From Nocardioides deserti (lineage in GTDB: Bacteria; Actinomycetota; Actinomycetes; Propionibacteriales; Nocardioidaceae), in NCBI RefSeq assembly GCF_014266025.1, contig NZ_JACMYC010000020.1, positions 1-64,000 of the forward strand: a stretch of DNA of 64,000 nucleotides. Reading direction: 5' to 3'. The notes below the pieces were generated by a model, which was not told the origin of the DNA, ran no database searches, and was given only the letters and a program-made list of their open reading frames with translations. This document shows positions 8,036 to 15,759 of the stretch, one piece after another. Numbering within the stretch: the stretch's first letter is position 1; every line of letters begins with the position of its first letter. The position numbers were made by a program, and so were the translations under genes.

Positions 8036-9561
8036 ACCTGTCGATGGAGTCCGCGCCCGGCCTGGTCGCGGTGACGCTGGTCGCCCTCGCAACGCTGGGG
8101 ATCGGCACCTGGGGCCTGCGGTTCTCCCGGACCACCAGCGACTTCATGGTCGCCTCGCGCAGCGTGGCGCCGCGGCTCAACGCCTCCGCGATCGGCGGGG
8201 AGTACCTCTCCGCGGCGTCCTTCCTCGGCGTCGCCGGCCTGGTGCTGGTCTTCGGCGCGGACATGCTCTGGTACCCGATCGGGTGGACGGCCGGCTACCT
8301 CGTGCTTCTGGTCCTGGTCGCCGCCCCGCTGCGCCGCTCGGGGGCGTACACGCTGCCGGACTTCGCCGAGGCGCGGCTCGGCTCGCGCCCGGTGCGGCTG
8401 GTGTGCTCGCTGCTCGTCGTGTGCATCGGCTGGCTCTACCTGCTGCCGCAGTTCCAGGGCGCCGGCCTGACCCTGCACTCGGCCGTCGGCGCCCCCACCT
8501 GGTCCGGGCCGGTCATCGTGGGCCTGGTGGTGCTGGTCAACTCCGTCTCCGGCGGGATGCGCAGCATCACCTTCGTCCAGGCGTTCCAGTACTGGCTCAA
8601 GCTGACCGCCCTCCTGGTCCCGGCGGCGGTGCTGGTGGCCGTCTGGGTCGGCGACGGCACCCCCGGCGCCGCGACGTCCGAGGCGTGGGGCGCCGGCGGC
8701 TGGTCGACCCCGCTGGGCGAGGGCGGCGGCCAGGGGCTCTACCTCACCTACTCGCTGATCCTGGCGACCTTCCTCGGCACCATGGGCCTGCCCCACGTGG
8801 TGGTGCGCTTCTACACGAACCCGGACGGCGCCGCCGCGCGCCGCACGACGCTGGTCGTGCTGGCGCTGCTCGGGGTGTTCTACCTGCTGCCGCCGGTGTA
8901 CGGCGCCCTCGGCCGGGTCTACGCCTCCGAGCTGGCCGTGTCGGGCCGGTCGGACGTCCTGGTGCTCGAGCTGCCGCGGCTGATGCTCGACGGCCCGGTC
9001 GGCGACGTGCTCACCGGGCTGGTGACCGCCGGGGCGTTCGCGGCGTTCCTGTCCACCTCCTCCGGGCTCGCGATCGCGGTCGCGGGCGTGCTCAGCCAGG
9101 ACGTGACCTGGCGCGGACCCCGGGGCCGGCTGCACGGCATCACGGCGTTCCGGATCGGTGCGGTGCTGGCCGTGACCGTGCCCTGCGCGGTCGCGGTGGC
9201 CGCCCCCAGCGTCGGAGTGGCCCGGACGGTCGGCCTTGCCTTCGCCGTGGCGGCCTCGACCTTCTGCCCCCTGCTCCTGCTGGGCATCTGGTGGCGGCGG
9301 CTGACCGACGCCGGCGCGCTGGCCGGGCTGGTCGTCGGCGGCCTCGGCTCCGGAACCGCCGCGGCGATCACGCTCTCGTGGTCCACCGACCACGGCTGGG
9401 CCGGCGTGCTGGTCGAGCAGCCCGCCGCCTGGAGCATCCCCCTCGCCCTCACCACCATGGTCGTGGTCAGCCTGCTCACCCCGCGCCGGGTCCCCGCCCA
9501 CGCCAGCCGGTTCATGGTCCGGCTGCACGCCCCGGAGACCCTCGAGCTCGACCGGGGCTGA
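8032..9561 (+). CDS. Sodium:solute symporter (acetate/pyruvate-type SSS)
   Basis: A 509-aa integral membrane protein with about 13 hydrophobic helices, from the solute:sodium symporter family near ActP/MctC. Family segments include GIGTWGLRFSRTTSDFMVASR, ASAIGGEYLSAASFLGVAGL, PIGWTAGYLVLLVLVAAPLRR, and TMGLPHVVVRFYTNPD. It imports a short monocarboxylate with Na+ (or H+); the substrate is not proven by sequence. It is last in a four-gene overlapping operon with the LytS/LytTR pair, suggesting induction by its own substrate. A second SSS system lies at 20.3-22.3 kb. Confidence 0.9.
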   Translation: MNLSMESAPGLVAVTLVALATLGIGTWGLRFSRTTSDFMVASRSVAPRLNASAIGGEYLSAASFLGVAGLVLVFGADMLWYPIGWTAGYLVLLVLVAAPLRRSGAYTLPDFAEARLGSRPVRLVCSLLVVCIGWLYLLPQFQGAGLTLHSAVGAPTWSGPVIVGLVVLVNSVSGGMRSITFVQAFQYWLKLTALLVPAAVLVAVWVGDGTPGAATSEAWGAGGWSTPLGEGGGQGLYLTYSLILATFLGTMGLPHVVVRFYTNPDGAAARRTTLVVLALLGVFYLLPPVYGALGRVYASELAVSGRSDVLVLELPRLMLDGPVGDVLTGLVTAGAFAAFLSTSSGLAIAVAGVLSQDVTWRGPRGRLHGITAFRIGAVLAVTVPCAVAVAAPSVGVARTVGLAFAVAASTFCPLLLLGIWWRRLTDAGALAGLVVGGLGSGTAAAITLSWSTDHGWAGVLVEQPAAWSIPLALTTMVVVSLLTPRRVPAHASRFMVRLHAPETLELDRG

Positions 9562-9609
9562 CCGGGCCCGCCCTACGCCCCCTCACCGGGTCTCGCCAAC
9601 GCCTCGGCC

Positions 9610-10302
9610 CTAGCGGGCCTCCCTGCTCGACCAGCGGCGTGCACCCCTCAACGCCGACGCCCTCGAGACGATCAGGTCGACGACGAGCGGATGGGGGCCG
9701 ATGACGTCGGCGACGAGGGACGCGCCGGCGTCGAGGCAGGTCTCGCGCAGGCGGCGGTCGAAGAAGCCGGTGGCCAGGAGGTACGGCGCGACCGCGTCCC
9801 CACGACGTACGACGTCGGCCGGGCGCGGCCCGAGACCGGTGAGCGTGGCCCAGCGGACCGGGGTGCCCCAGGCGCGGCCGAGCAGCTCGGCGGAGCGTTC
9901 CAGGTCGCGCACCGCGAGCGGGTCGGTCGAGCCGGCGGCGACCATGACCACCGGCGACCCGGGCTCGACGCCCGCGCCGACCAACCGGGAGACCATGGCC
10001 GACGCGAGCAGCGGGTGCGGCCCCAGCTGCCGGCCGAGCCGCAGCGACGAGCCGCGCACCATCGCCGGCAGGTCCGAGCGCACGTGCATCCCGGTCGAGA
10101 GCAGCAGCGGCACCACGACGCCCGCCTCACCCCGAGCAGCCGCCGCGGCCGCGACGTCGGAGAGCAGCGGCTCCGCCAGCTCGACGTACGCCGCCACGCC
10201 GGCCAGGCCGAGCCGGGCGGCGGCCAGCGCGGTCACCTCGCGGGCGACCTCGTTCCCGGCGGCGGTCCGGGTCCCGTGAGCGACGGTGACCAGCACCGTC
10301 AT
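9610..10302 (-). CDS. Sirohydrochlorin chelatase-like CbiX protein
   Basis: A 230-aa CbiX/SirB-family protein. The N-terminus TVLVTVAHGTRTAAGNE carries the conserved metal/substrate His (HGTR), and VVPLLLSTGMHVRSDLP carries the second family signature. These enzymes insert Fe2+ or Co2+ into sirohydrochlorin. As the last gene of the nitrate/nitrite operon it would supply siroheme for the NirB nitrite reductase. The same pairing with a HemD-like regulator is seen in M. tuberculosis (Rv0259c-Rv0260c). It lies 18 bp after nnaR. Confidence 0.9.
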   Translation of the reverse strand: MTVLVTVAHGTRTAAGNEVAREVTALAAARLGLAGVAAYVELAEPLLSDVAAAAAARGEAGVVVPLLLSTGMHVRSDLPAMVRGSSLRLGRQLGPHPLLASAMVSRLVGAGVEPGSPVVMVAAGSTDPLAVRDLERSAELLGRAWGTPVRWATLTGLGPRPADVVRRGDAVAPYLLATGFFDRRLRETCLDAGASLVADVIGPHPLVVDLIVSRASALRGARRWSSREAR

Positions 10303-10320
10303 GGCCCGGTCACGATCGGC

Positions 10321-11436
10321 TCACGAGGACACCGCGAGCCGGTAGCCCCGCTTGACCACCGTCTGCACCACGCGGGTGCCGAGCGCGGCCCGCAGCCGGG
10401 CGACGGCCATCTCGACGGCGTGCTCGGAGCCGGCGGTGCCGCCGGGCAGCGCGGCGAGCAGCTCGCGCCGAGAGACGACGGTGCCGGGGTTGACCAGCAG
10501 CGCCTGCAGCACCGCGAACGGCGCCGGCGAGAGCCGCACCGGCGCCCCGTCGAGCAGCACCTCGTCGCCGTGCAGCAGCAGCGTGTGGCCGGCGACCTCG
10601 AGGCTGACGCCGGCGCTGCGCGAGGGCAGCTCGGTCTCGAGCTGCTTGACCATCGCCACGAGCCGGTTGCGCTCGGGGTGGATGGTGGGCACGCCCCACA
10701 GCTCGAAGGCGGCGGCGGTGACCGGTCCGACGCAGGACGCGACCACGTCGGCCTGGAACGCCGCGACCACGTCGTCGCGCCGACCGGTGGGCCCGGCGGC
10801 GTCCATGAGCGCGGCGACGGCGGGCGCGGAGGTGAAGGTGACCGCGTCGAGCGCGCGGTCGGCGACCAGGTCGATCATCCGGAAGAGCGGGTCGAGGTCC
10901 TCGGCGGACTCGACGCGGTAGACGGTCACGACGGTGACGTCGGCACCCTGTCGCCGCAGCGCATGGGCGACCATCGACAGCGACTGGCCGTGCTCCTGGA
11001 CCACGATCCGCAGCCCCTCGAGCGGGCGGCCGCGCAGGTGCTCGAGCACGTCCTCGAAGCACTCCGACTCCGGCGCCCACAGCTCGCGCAGGCCACGGCG
11101 CCGCAGCGCACCGACGGACTTCGGGCCGCGCGCGAGGATCTCCGCCCGCTCCAGCGCGGCGACCAGCGCGTCGCCCAGGCCCCACGAGTCGGCCGCCTCG
11201 AACCACGCCTTCATCCCGATCCCGGTCGTCGCCAGGAACATGTCGACCGGACGCGCCAGCACCTCCTCGGTGGCGGCGCGCAGGGAGGCGTCGTCGACCT
11301 GGTTCGGCTCGAGCGAGAGCGCCGGCGCCCACACGACCTCGGCCCCGCGCCGCTCCAGCAGCGCGACCTGCTCCTCCACCTTGCGCGCGGCGGTGACACC
11401 GACGCGGAAGCCGCGCAGCGGGAGCGGCTCGGTCAC
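10321..11436 (-). CDS. nnaR: NnaR-like regulator: HemD domain fused to a winged helix
   Basis: A 371-aa protein in two parts. Residues about 10-260 are a uroporphyrinogen-III synthase (HEM4) domain (GVTAARKVEEQVALLERRGAEVV ... AVTFTSAPAVAALM). Residues about 272-371 form an OmpR-type winged helix (LSPAPFAVLQALLVNPGTVVSRRELL ... AVEMAVARLRAALG ... VVKRGYRLAV). This architecture matches NnaR of Streptomyces coelicolor, which cooperates with GlnR at nitrate-assimilation promoters, and Rv0260c. It probably acts as a regulator; whether the HEM4 part still makes or binds a tetrapyrrole is unknown. GTG at 11436 overlaps the nirD stop by 4 nt. Confidence 0.88.
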   Translation of the reverse strand: MTEPLPLRGFRVGVTAARKVEEQVALLERRGAEVVWAPALSLEPNQVDDASLRAATEEVLARPVDMFLATTGIGMKAWFEAADSWGLGDALVAALERAEILARGPKSVGALRRRGLRELWAPESECFEDVLEHLRGRPLEGLRIVVQEHGQSLSMVAHALRRQGADVTVVTVYRVESAEDLDPLFRMIDLVADRALDAVTFTSAPAVAALMDAAGPTGRRDDVVAAFQADVVASCVGPVTAAAFELWGVPTIHPERNRLVAMVKQLETELPSRSAGVSLEVAGHTLLLHGDEVLLDGAPVRLSPAPFAVLQALLVNPGTVVSRRELLAALPGGTAGSEHAVEMAVARLRAALGTRVVQTVVKRGYRLAVSS

Positions 11437-11834
11437 GGTCCCTCCCCGGGGCTCTCCCTGGCCGGTCCCACGAGGACCGTCCCGTCGCGGACGGCGACGT
11501 CGTACGTCGGTACCCGGACCGCCGCGTCGTCGAGGCACTGCCCGGTGCGCAGGTCGAAGCCCTGCTTGTGCATCGGGGAGGCGACGAACGGGACGTCCCC
11601 GCGCGTGCCGACGATGCCGCGGGCCAGCACCGAGGCCCGCGAGAAGGGATCGTAGTTGCCCAGGGCGAACACCTCGTCGTCGTGCGTCCGGAACACCGCG
11701 ACCGCGTGCCCGTCGACCAGCGCGCACACCCCCGCCTCGCGCGGCAGCCGGTCGAGCGCGCAGACCGGTGTGTACGCCGCCACGTCGGCCGCCGAGGCCG
11801 GCGCGCTCACCGCGCCGTCCACCGCGCCGTTCAC
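11433..11834 (-). CDS. nirD: Nitrite reductase small subunit (Rieske-like)
   Basis: A 133-aa NirD protein, the small subunit of assimilatory NADH nitrite reductase. It has the Rieske fold without a cluster: the expected iron-ligand positions are not Cys-His pairs (FALGNYDPFSRASVLARGIVG and FVASPMHKQGFDLRTGQCLDD). The N-terminus starts with a short Ala/Val-rich extension from the GTG at 11834, which overlaps nirB by 4 nt. It works with NirB to reduce nitrite to ammonium in the cytoplasm. Confidence 0.93.
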   Translation of the reverse strand: MNGAVDGAVSAPASAADVAAYTPVCALDRLPREAGVCALVDGHAVAVFRTHDDEVFALGNYDPFSRASVLARGIVGTRGDVPFVASPMHKQGFDLRTGQCLDDAAVRVPTYDVAVRDGTVLVGPARESPGEGP

Positions 11835-14362
11835 CGGGGCACCCCGACCGGGATGGCCGAGCCGAGGACGACGGGCCCATCGGGCTCGGCCGGCACCTGC
11901 TGGCCGCGTTCGGCGCGGAAGCCGATGTGCGGGTCGGGCACGTCCGGCGCGTTGACGAACGACACGAACCGGGCGAGCTTGTCGGGGTCCTCCAAGGTGT
12001 CGCGCCACTCGTCGCGGTAGCCGGTGACGTGCCGCGCCATCGCCGCCTCGAGCTCCGAGCCGAGGCCGAGCGCGTCGTCGACGACGACCTCACGGACCCG
12101 GTCGAGCCCGCCGTCGAGGGAGTCGATCCACGGCGCGGTCCGCTGGAGCCTGTCGGCGGTGCGGATGTAGTAGAGGAGGAACCGGTCCAGGTAGCGCACC
12201 AGCGTCTCGTCGTCGAGGTCGCCGGCGAGCAGCCGCGCGTGGGCGGGGGTGGCGCCGCCGTTGCCGCCGACGTAGAGGTTCCAGCCCTTTTCGGTGGCGA
12301 TGATCCCGAAGTCCTTGGCCCGCGCCTCGGCGCACTCGCGCGCGCAGCCGCTGACGCCGCCCTTGAGCTTGTGCGGCGACCGCAGCCCGCGGTAGCGCAG
12401 CTCCAGGTCGATCGCCATCCGGACCGAGTCCTGCACGCCGTACCGGCACCAGGTCGACCCGACGCACGACTTCACCGTGCGCAGCGACTTGCCGTAGGCG
12501 TGCCCGGACTCGAATCCGGCGTCGACGAGCCGCCGCCAGATGTCGGGCAGCTGCTCGAGCCGGGCGCCGAAGAGGTCGATCCGCTGGCCACCGGTGATCT
12601 TCGTGTAGAGCCCGAAGTCGCGAGCGACCTCGCCGATGACGATGAGCCCGTCGGGGGTGATCTCCCCGCCGGGGACGCGCGGGACGACGGAGTAGGTGCC
12701 GTTGCGCTGGATGTTGGCGAGGTAGGCGTCGTTGGTGTCCTGCAGCACCGCCCGCCCCCCGCCGAGCACGTGCCGGCCGAGCTGCGAGGCCAGCACCGAC
12801 GCGACGGTCGGCTTGCAGACGTCGCAGCCGCGGCCGGTGCCGTGCGCGGCGACGACCTCGTCGAACGACGTGTGCCCGTGGACGGCGACCGCGTCGAAGA
12901 GCTCCTGCCGGGTCATCGCGAAGTGCTCGCACAGGCTGCGGTCGACGGTGCGGCCCTGGGACGCGTAGTACTCCTCGATCACCCTCTTGACCAGCGGCTT
13001 GCACGAGCCGCAGGTCGCGCCGGCCCGGGTGGTGCCGTCGCAGGCGGCGGCCGCGACGATGTCGGCCTTGCTGACGTCGTTGCACGAGCAGACCTGCGCC
13101 TCGTCGGGCAGCGCGACCTCCGCTCCGCCGCCGCGGGACGCCGGGAGGATCAGCTCCTCGGGGTTGTCCGGCAGCTCGATGCCGGAGCTGACCATCGGGC
13201 GGAGCACGCCGTACGCCGACGCGTCGCCGACCAGGATCCCGCCGAGCAGGCGGCGACCGTCCTCGGAGACGACGAGCTTCTTGTAGACCCCGGCCACGGC
13301 GTCGGCCAGCACCAGCTCCAGCGCCCCGTCCGTGGTCGCGAACGCGTCCCCGAAGGACGCCACGTCCACGCCCATCAGCTTCAGCTTGGTCGACATGTCG
13401 GCGCCCGTGAACGCCCCGGCGCCGCCCAGCAGCGCGTCCACGACGACCTCGGCCATGGCGTAGCCGGGAGCGACCAGGCCGTACATCCGGCCGCCCGGCA
13501 CCGCGCACTCCCCCACCGCCCACACGTGCGGGTCGGAGGTGCGGCACTGCTCGTCGACCAGCACGCCGCCGCGCTCGGCCACGTCCAGCCCGGCCGCGCG
13601 GGCCAGCGCGTCACGGGGCCGGATGCCGGCGGAGAAGACGACCACGTCGGCCCCGACGCTGAGCCCGTCACTGGCGTCGCCCAGGTCCAGCCCGGCCGCC
13701 CGGCCGTCCCGCTCGACCACGGCCTTCGTCGCCACGCCGGTGTGCAGCCGCAGCCCCAGCGCCTCCACGTGGCGGGCCAGCGTCGCGCCGCCCGCGTCGT
13801 CGACCTGCACCGGCATCAGCCGTGGCGCCATCTCGACGACGTGGGTCTCCAGCCCGAGCCCGTGCAGCGCGTTGGCCGCCTCCAGGCCGAGGAGGCCGCC
13901 GCCGACGACCGCGCCGGTCCGGGCGCCGGCCGCGGCCTCGCGGATCGCCTCGAGGTCCTCGATCGTGCGGTAGACGAAGCAGCCGGGCAGGTCGTGCCCC
14001 GGCACCGGCGGCACGAACGGCGCCGCCCCGGTCGCGAGCACCAGCTCGTCGTACGCCAGCTCGCCGCCGTCGGAGAGCCGGAGGGTGCGGGCTGCCGGGT
14101 CGACCTCCTCGACGGTGGTGCCGAGCAGCAGCCGCACCCGCGGGTCGTCGTACTCCCCGGTGGGCAGGAACGACAGCGCCTCGGCGCCGACCTCGAAGAA
14201 CGACGTGAGCGCGACCCGGTCGTAGGCCGGCCGCGGCTCCTCGCCGACCACCACGACGTCGTGGGTCTCGGTCAGACCGCGCTCGATCGCGGCCTGGACG
14301 AAGCGGTGGCCGACCATGCCGTGGCCGACGACCACGAGGGTCCTGCGCAGGTGGGGGCTCAT
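11831..14362 (-). CDS. nirB: Assimilatory nitrite reductase [NAD(P)H] large subunit
   Basis: An 843-aa siroheme/[4Fe-4S] flavoprotein reducing nitrite to ammonium with NADH. The FAD domain starts VVVGHGMVGHRFVQA, and an NAD-binding GGGLLGLEAANAL follows around 150. A BFD-like [2Fe-2S] region has CSCNDVSK ... CGSCKP near residues 420-460, and a second Cys pair (CDVCKP) follows. The sulfite/nitrite reductase half ends with the siroheme/4Fe-4S ligands in CVGSTWCRYG and SGCARECAEARAKD. ATG at 14362 overlaps the preceding stop by 4 nt. Normal family length; all expected Cys residues are present. Confidence 0.96.
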   Translation of the reverse strand: MSPHLRRTLVVVGHGMVGHRFVQAAIERGLTETHDVVVVGEEPRPAYDRVALTSFFEVGAEALSFLPTGEYDDPRVRLLLGTTVEEVDPAARTLRLSDGGELAYDELVLATGAAPFVPPVPGHDLPGCFVYRTIEDLEAIREAAAGARTGAVVGGGLLGLEAANALHGLGLETHVVEMAPRLMPVQVDDAGGATLARHVEALGLRLHTGVATKAVVERDGRAAGLDLGDASDGLSVGADVVVFSAGIRPRDALARAAGLDVAERGGVLVDEQCRTSDPHVWAVGECAVPGGRMYGLVAPGYAMAEVVVDALLGGAGAFTGADMSTKLKLMGVDVASFGDAFATTDGALELVLADAVAGVYKKLVVSEDGRRLLGGILVGDASAYGVLRPMVSSGIELPDNPEELILPASRGGGAEVALPDEAQVCSCNDVSKADIVAAAACDGTTRAGATCGSCKPLVKRVIEEYYASQGRTVDRSLCEHFAMTRQELFDAVAVHGHTSFDEVVAAHGTGRGCDVCKPTVASVLASQLGRHVLGGGRAVLQDTNDAYLANIQRNGTYSVVPRVPGGEITPDGLIVIGEVARDFGLYTKITGGQRIDLFGARLEQLPDIWRRLVDAGFESGHAYGKSLRTVKSCVGSTWCRYGVQDSVRMAIDLELRYRGLRSPHKLKGGVSGCARECAEARAKDFGIIATEKGWNLYVGGNGGATPAHARLLAGDLDDETLVRYLDRFLLYYIRTADRLQRTAPWIDSLDGGLDRVREVVVDDALGLGSELEAAMARHVTGYRDEWRDTLEDPDKLARFVSFVNAPDVPDPHIGFRAERGQQVPAEPDGPVVLGSAIPVGVPR

Positions 14363-15759
14363 CGGGGGGTTCCTTCCAGCTGGGTGGTGCGGGTGCTGAG
14401 CAGCTGCCGGACCGCGTCGGAGCAGCCGCCGCAGCCGGTGGTGGCCCGGGTGGTGGCCCGGACGTCGTCGAGGGACGCGCAGGCGCGGACGGCGCCGGCG
14501 CTGACGCCGGCGCAGGAGCACACCTCGGCGTCGTCGGGGAGCACGACCGGCTCGGCCGCGGTGACGCGGTCGGGCATGAGCAGGTGGCCGGGCTCGGTCG
14601 GGCCGAGCACGGTGCCGCGGTCGTAGTGCTGGGTGATCAGGCCGACCCGCGAGAGGTCGCCGACGAGGGTCCCGGCCACGATCCGGCCGTCGCGGACCAC
14701 GAGCCGCCGGTGCGAGCCGACGACCGGGTTGGTCACCTCGACGACCTCGCCCTCGGCGGTGGCCGGGTCGCCGAGCACGGCGACGTCGAGGTCGGTGGCG
14801 CGCAGCCGGGCGACGACGCGCGACCCGTCGTACGTCGCGTCCTCGCCGCGCAGGTGCCGGGCCAGCACGCCGGCCTGCTCCCACGCCGGCGGCACGAACC
14901 CGGTCGTCCGATCGCCGCGCTGGGCGCAGTCGCCGATCGCGTGCACCCGCTCGTCGCTGGTGCGCAGGTGCTCGTCGACGACGACCCCGCGGCGCACCTC
15001 GAGGCCGGCCCGGCGGGCGAGCGACGTCGACGGCCGGCCACCCGCGGTCAGCACGACCAGGTCGAGGTCCTCGAGCGCGTGCCCGTTGTCCAGGGTCAGC
15101 CTGCAGGTGGGGCCGGTGGGGGTCAGCCGGACCGCCCGCGCCCCGGTGTAGACGTTCGTGCCGAGCCGGCGCAGCCCGCGCGCGAGCACGGACCCGGCGG
15201 CCGGGCCGACCTGGCTGCGCAGCAGGTGCTCGCCGCCCTCGACCACCTCGGTGGCCAGGCCGCGGACGGCCAGCGCGCGAGCGACCTGCAGGCCGAGCAG
15301 GCCGCCGCCGACCACGACCGCGCGGCGGGCGCCGGGCACCGCGGCGTCGAGCCGGCGGCAGTCCTCGAGGCTGCGGAAGGCGTGCACCCGCTCGTCGAGC
15401 CGGCCGTCGACGCGGACGAGCCCGCGGATCGGCGGCAACGTGGGGATGCTGCCCGTCGCCAGGACCAGCCGGTCGTAGGGCACCCGGCTCCGGTCGGCCA
15501 GCTCCACCTCGCGCTCGGCCCGGTGCACGTCCACCACGCGGGTGCCGAGCCGGAGGTCGAGCCCGTCGGGCAGACGCATCGCCAGCGCCGCCGGGTCGTG
15601 GGTGCCCTCGAGCACGGCCGAGAGCAGGATCCGGTTGTACGGCGCGTGCGGCTCGTCGCCGAGCAGCGTGACGTCGTGCCGCCCGCCCGCCACGAGCAGC
15701 TCGGCCAGCCGGACCGCCGCCATCCCGGCGCCGGCGACGACCACCCGCTCGCGGGTCAT
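14359..15759 (-). CDS. NasB-like FAD/[2Fe-2S] electron-transfer subunit of nitrate reductase
   Basis: A 466-aa flavoprotein resembling the front half of NirB. It has an FAD-binding VVVAGAGMAAVRLAE at the N-terminus, NAD-binding VVGGGLLGLQVARAL near 145, VHAIGDCAQRGD, and a C-terminal BFD [2Fe-2S] site (CSCAGVSAG ... CGGC). There is no siroheme domain. In Bacillus-type systems a protein of this layout (NasB) passes electrons from NADH to the nitrate reductase catalytic subunit. That role fits here because it lies between nitrate reductase and nirB with 4-nt overlaps on both sides. A rubredoxin-reductase-like role elsewhere is less likely. Confidence 0.85.
   Translation of the reverse strand: MTRERVVVAGAGMAAVRLAELLVAGGRHDVTLLGDEPHAPYNRILLSAVLEGTHDPAALAMRLPDGLDLRLGTRVVDVHRAEREVELADRSRVPYDRLVLATGSIPTLPPIRGLVRVDGRLDERVHAFRSLEDCRRLDAAVPGARRAVVVGGGLLGLQVARALAVRGLATEVVEGGEHLLRSQVGPAAGSVLARGLRRLGTNVYTGARAVRLTPTGPTCRLTLDNGHALEDLDLVVLTAGGRPSTSLARRAGLEVRRGVVVDEHLRTSDERVHAIGDCAQRGDRTTGFVPPAWEQAGVLARHLRGEDATYDGSRVVARLRATDLDVAVLGDPATAEGEVVEVTNPVVGSHRRLVVRDGRIVAGTLVGDLSRVGLITQHYDRGTVLGPTEPGHLLMPDRVTAAEPVVLPDDAEVCSCAGVSAGAVRACASLDDVRATTRATTGCGGCSDAVRQLLSTRTTQLEGTPR

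Noticed and set aside
10934..14626. Long plus-strand open frame opposite nirB/nirD/nnaR
   Set aside because: Arg/Gly/Ala-rich composition without domains; the opposite strand encodes well-defined enzymes with overlapping starts.
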